A DNA stretch of 43,917 nt from Arthrobacter celericrescens (lineage in GTDB: Bacteria; Actinomycetota; Actinomycetes; Actinomycetales; Micrococcaceae), in NCBI RefSeq assembly GCF_003614925.1, contig NZ_QYLP01000084.1, positions 1 to 43,917 of the forward strand, given 5' to 3'. A program made the translations under genes and the position numbers. Below, in pieces: positions 41,535-43,917 of this stretch (position 1 is its first letter; each line of letters begins with the position of its first letter). The notes beneath the pieces were generated by a model. The model was not told the origin of the DNA and did no database searches. It saw only the letters and a program-made list of their open reading frames with translations.

Positions 41535-42767
41535 ATGACGTTTTCACTCGGCGTGGTAGGTGCCGGCCAGTTTTCCGGCCAGTTCACCAAGCTGTTCAAT
41601 GCACACCCCCTCGTCTCGGAGGTGTACGTCACGGACGTGCTGCCGGAGCGGGCTTCCAGCCTGGTGGAGCGCCAGCAGCTTGCGGGCACGTTCTCCGGTT
41701 TCGAGGAACTGCTCGCCAGCGACGTCGACGCCGTCGCGATCTTCACCCAGCGCTGGACGCACGGACCCCTGGTGGTCCAGGCGCTCCGTGCCGGAAAGCA
41801 TGTCTACTCCGCCGTCCCGATGGCCATCAGCGAAGAAGAGATCGCGGCGATCATCGAGGCTGTCCGCGAGACCGGCCTGACGTACATGATGGGCGAGACC
41901 AGCTACTACAACCCCGCCACCATCTACGCGCGGCAGCAGAAGGACGCAGGCGCCTTCGGCCGCATCTTCTACGCCGAAGGCGACTACGTCCACGACATGG
42001 ACCTCGGCTTCTACGCCGCATACCAGTACAGCGGCGGCGAGGAATGGGAGAAGACTGCCAGCTACCCGCCCATGATGTATCCCACGCACTCGATCGGCGG
42101 CGTGCTCGGCGGCATCGGCGGGCACCTCACCAGCGTGAGCTGCATCGGCGTGAAGGACGAGCGCGGCGATGGCGTCTTCGACAAGGACGTCAGCATGTTC
42201 GACAATGACTTCTCGAATGCCACGGCACTCTTCGAGTTCGACGGCGGCGGCAGCGTCCGCATCAACGAGTTCCGTCGCGTCGGCTACCCGTCGCACCTGC
42301 GCGAGAGCCGCTTCCGGTACTTCGGCACCGAGGGCAGCTTCGAGCAGCTCGTGGAAACCGCCGTCTGGCAGGACAAGGAAGGCGTCACCGACGTCAGCGA
42401 ACAGATCAACACCCTGCCCAGCCTCTCGTTGGATGACCCGTCGCTGGCGGACGTCGATCCTGCGCTGCGGGACGCCTTCGTCTCGGGCCTGGCTCCCGTG
42501 CACGACCCCTCGCGCCTGCCCGAGGAACTGCGGGCCCTGCCCAGCGGGCACGAAGGCAGCCACAGCTTCCTGGTGGACGACTTCGTGACCGCGGTGGCGA
42601 CGGGAACCCTGCCGCCGGTCAACGCCTGGGAGGCTGCGCGCTATACCCTGCCCGGAATCATGGCCCACCAGTCGGCGCTGCGCGGCGGCGAACGCCTGGC
42701 CATCCGGGACTTCGGGGACGCCCCGGAGCGTCTTGCGGCCGCGCATGGGGAAGTTGTGCGCAACTAG
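41535..42767 (+). CDS. Gfo/Idh/MocA-family oxidoreductase
   Basis: A 410-residue NAD(P)-dependent sugar oxidoreductase. The Rossmann motif is GVVGAGQFSGQFTKLF. The family's EKP motif region reads AGKHVYSAVPMA, with the lysine position replaced by Val-Pro, so the classical catalytic lysine is not evident. ETSYYNPATIYARQ and MYPTHSIGGVLGGIGG resemble active-site segments of the C-terminal domain. ATG 41535 follows AAGGAGG; codons upstream to 41445 lie in the operator region. It is divergent from the importer and 10 bp upstream of the LacI gene. A role in modifying an imported galactoside or its sugar-acid product is inference. Confidence 0.88.
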   Translation: MTFSLGVVGAGQFSGQFTKLFNAHPLVSEVYVTDVLPERASSLVERQQLAGTFSGFEELLASDVDAVAIFTQRWTHGPLVVQALRAGKHVYSAVPMAISEEEIAAIIEAVRETGLTYMMGETSYYNPATIYARQQKDAGAFGRIFYAEGDYVHDMDLGFYAAYQYSGGEEWEKTASYPPMMYPTHSIGGVLGGIGGHLTSVSCIGVKDERGDGVFDKDVSMFDNDFSNATALFEFDGGGSVRINEFRRVGYPSHLRESRFRYFGTEGSFEQLVETAVWQDKEGVTDVSEQINTLPSLSLDDPSLADVDPALRDAFVSGLAPVHDPSRLPEELRALPSGHEGSHSFLVDDFVTAVATGTLPPVNAWEAARYTLPGIMAHQSALRGGERLAIRDFGDAPERLAAAHGEVVRN

Positions 42768-42777
42768 GATGTTGGCT

Positions 42778-43800
42778 ATGCCGGACCTCTCCGCTTCCGC
42801 CCGTCCAGTCATCACGCGCAAGGATGTCGCCCGCCTGGCGGGCGTCAGCACCGCCGTCGTGAGCTACGTGGTCAACGGCGGGCCGAAGAACGTGGCCCCG
42901 GCCACGCAGGAGAGGGTCCGGCAGGCCATCGCGACGCTCGGCTACCGGCCCAACGTCACCGCCCGGGCGCTGAAGATGGGTTCATCGCGCATCCTGGGCA
43001 TGGTGGTACCGAAGATCAGCAGTCCCTTTTTCGCCAGCCTTGCCAAGGCCGTCGAACAGGCCGCGGAGGAGGAGGGCTATGCGATGCTGCTCGGCGACTC
43101 CCGGGACTCGCTCACCGTGGAGCGGCGCCACCTTAGCAATTTCGCGGACAGGCAGGTGGACGGAGTGTTCCTCTGCTCCGTCTTGAACCACCGCCCGGAG
43201 GTCAGCGAGCTGGAGGGCCGCGGCATCAGGACGGTCCTGCTCAACTTCTCCGAGTACCCCTTGGAAGTCGACGCGATCGGCCCTGAATTCGTGGACAGTT
43301 CCCGGCGGGCGGTGGAACACCTGGCCGGCCATGGCCACCGCGACATTGCCCTGGTCCAAGGCTTCGTCACGGGCAACACCCTTGACGGCCGTGAATTCGG
43401 CTGGCGGGAGGCGCTCAAGGGCATGGGTGCCTCCGAGGGGCGGATCTTCCGTTGCTCCTTCGACCGGGCCGGCGGGTATGACGCCGGCCGGAGGTTCCTT
43501 GCGTTGGCGGAGCGGCCGACGGCCGTCTTCATCACCTCCGATGAGCAGGCCGTCGGTTTCCTGCGGGCCCTGCATGAAGCTGGTCTCAGGGTTCCGGAGG
43601 ACGTTGCTGTGATGTCGTTCGACGGCTCGGAAGAATCCGAATTTTCCTGGCCTCCGCTGAGTACCGTCCGCCAGCCGATCCAACAGATGGCTGAGGCCGG
43701 AGTCCGGGCCATCATCGGCACGGGGCGGGACGAGCCGCCGCGCACCCAGGTGTTCGACTGCGAGCTGGTCCTGCGCCGCTCCTGCGGCTGCGACACCTGA
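42778..43800 (+). CDS. LacI-family transcriptional regulator
   Basis: A 340-residue regulator. The N-terminal HTH is TRKDVARLAGVSTAVVSYVVNG, and the hinge helix segment is GYRPNVTARALKMGSSRILGMVVP. The periplasmic-binding-like domain follows, with TAVFITSDEQAVGFLRALHEAGLRVPEDVAVMSFDG. The extreme C-terminus RRSCGC is common in actinobacterial LacI proteins. ATG 42778 has AGGA 8 bp upstream; ATG 42769 is possible. It probably binds the two palindromes at 41384 and 41461 and represses both the importer and its own transcript. Confidence 0.93.
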   Translation: MPDLSASARPVITRKDVARLAGVSTAVVSYVVNGGPKNVAPATQERVRQAIATLGYRPNVTARALKMGSSRILGMVVPKISSPFFASLAKAVEQAAEEEGYAMLLGDSRDSLTVERRHLSNFADRQVDGVFLCSVLNHRPEVSELEGRGIRTVLLNFSEYPLEVDAIGPEFVDSSRRAVEHLAGHGHRDIALVQGFVTGNTLDGREFGWREALKGMGASEGRIFRCSFDRAGGYDAGRRFLALAERPTAVFITSDEQAVGFLRALHEAGLRVPEDVAVMSFDGSEESEFSWPPLSTVRQPIQQMAEAGVRAIIGTGRDEPPRTQVFDCELVLRRSCGCDT

Positions 43801-43833
43801 GTCCGCATCGAAACTGAACTATCGAAGGAAACC

Positions 43834-43917
43834 ATGAGAATTCTTGTTACCGGTGGCACGGGCTATATCGGTTCGCATACGGTCCTGTCCCTGCTGGAGT
43901 CCGGCCACGAGGTGATC
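43834..43917 (+). CDS. galE: UDP-glucose 4-epimerase, 5' end only
   Basis: The first 28 residues, [21 protein letters not shown] and following, are the NAD-binding N-terminus of GalE, which interconverts UDP-galactose and UDP-glucose. The gene runs off the window end. GAAGGAAACC precedes the ATG, 33 bp after the LacI gene stop. Its presence fits galactose release by the alpha-galactosidase. Confidence 0.9.
   Translation, partial: MRILVTGGTGYIGSHTVLSLLESGHEVI

Overview
The window is high-GC actinobacterial DNA, most likely from the Arthrobacter/Pseudarthrobacter group of the Micrococcaceae. Three things point there: strong GC bias at third codon positions, the actinobacterial block DUF4177 - RidA - NUDIX - Crp/GlxR - MarP, and several kinds of large palindromic intergenic element. 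No rRNA, transposase, integrase, phage gene or CRISPR array is visible. One tRNA gene (Pro, CGG) is present.

Layout. (1) 0.1-5.8 kb: a DUF559-type protein, a MobA-like nucleotidyltransferase, then an NCS1 permease, an Asp/Glu/hydantoin racemase-family protein, an SDR oxidoreductase and a 5'-truncated PEP mutase/isocitrate lyase-family remnant. Three copies of a palindromic repeat (two of them a full 66 bp) lie in this stretch. (2) 5.8-16.2 kb: an amino-acid and amide catabolism island with glutaminase, a PucR regulator, an AnsP-like permease, an Orn/Lys/Arg decarboxylase, a DctA-type carboxylate symporter, a sterol-carrier-like protein and an L-asparaginase. (3) 16.3-18.5 kb: a GntR regulator divergent from a sugar MFS porter, with two DasR-like operator sites between them. 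(4) 18.6-20.8 kb: purD-purC. (5) 20.9-22.6 kb: an XRE-TPR regulator divergent from a tiny gene for a secreted peptide that carries four identical copies of IGNWPDPM. (6) 22.8-27.8 kb: tRNA-Pro, a heterodimeric ABC exporter and a metallophosphoesterase. (7) 27.8-35.6 kb: a class A PBP, DUF4177, RidA, NUDIX, a 318-bp inverted repeat, Crp/GlxR, MarP, AroQ, an ABM-domain protein and a small zinc-ribbon-like protein. (8) 35.7-43.9 kb: an alpha-galactoside locus with GH36 alpha-galactosidase, ABC sugar importer, Gfo/Idh/MocA oxidoreductase, LacI regulator and the start of galE.

The best candidate for an undescribed system is region 5. A cytosolic HTH+TPR protein, built like the RRNPP peptide-pheromone receptors of Firmicutes, faces a Sec-exported multi-copy pro-peptide. 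The promoter of the peptide gene has a perfect TTGACA, and an inverted repeat covers its -10. The repeat copies differ only at synonymous sites within the core, so the peptide sequence itself appears to be under selection.

Other regulatory structure can be read directly. The NCS1 permease and dctA promoters share a two-part operator with identical spacing within the pair and to the start codon. The alpha-galactoside divergent promoters share an 18-bp LacI-type palindrome. Function calls rest on reading motifs by eye; no database search was run.
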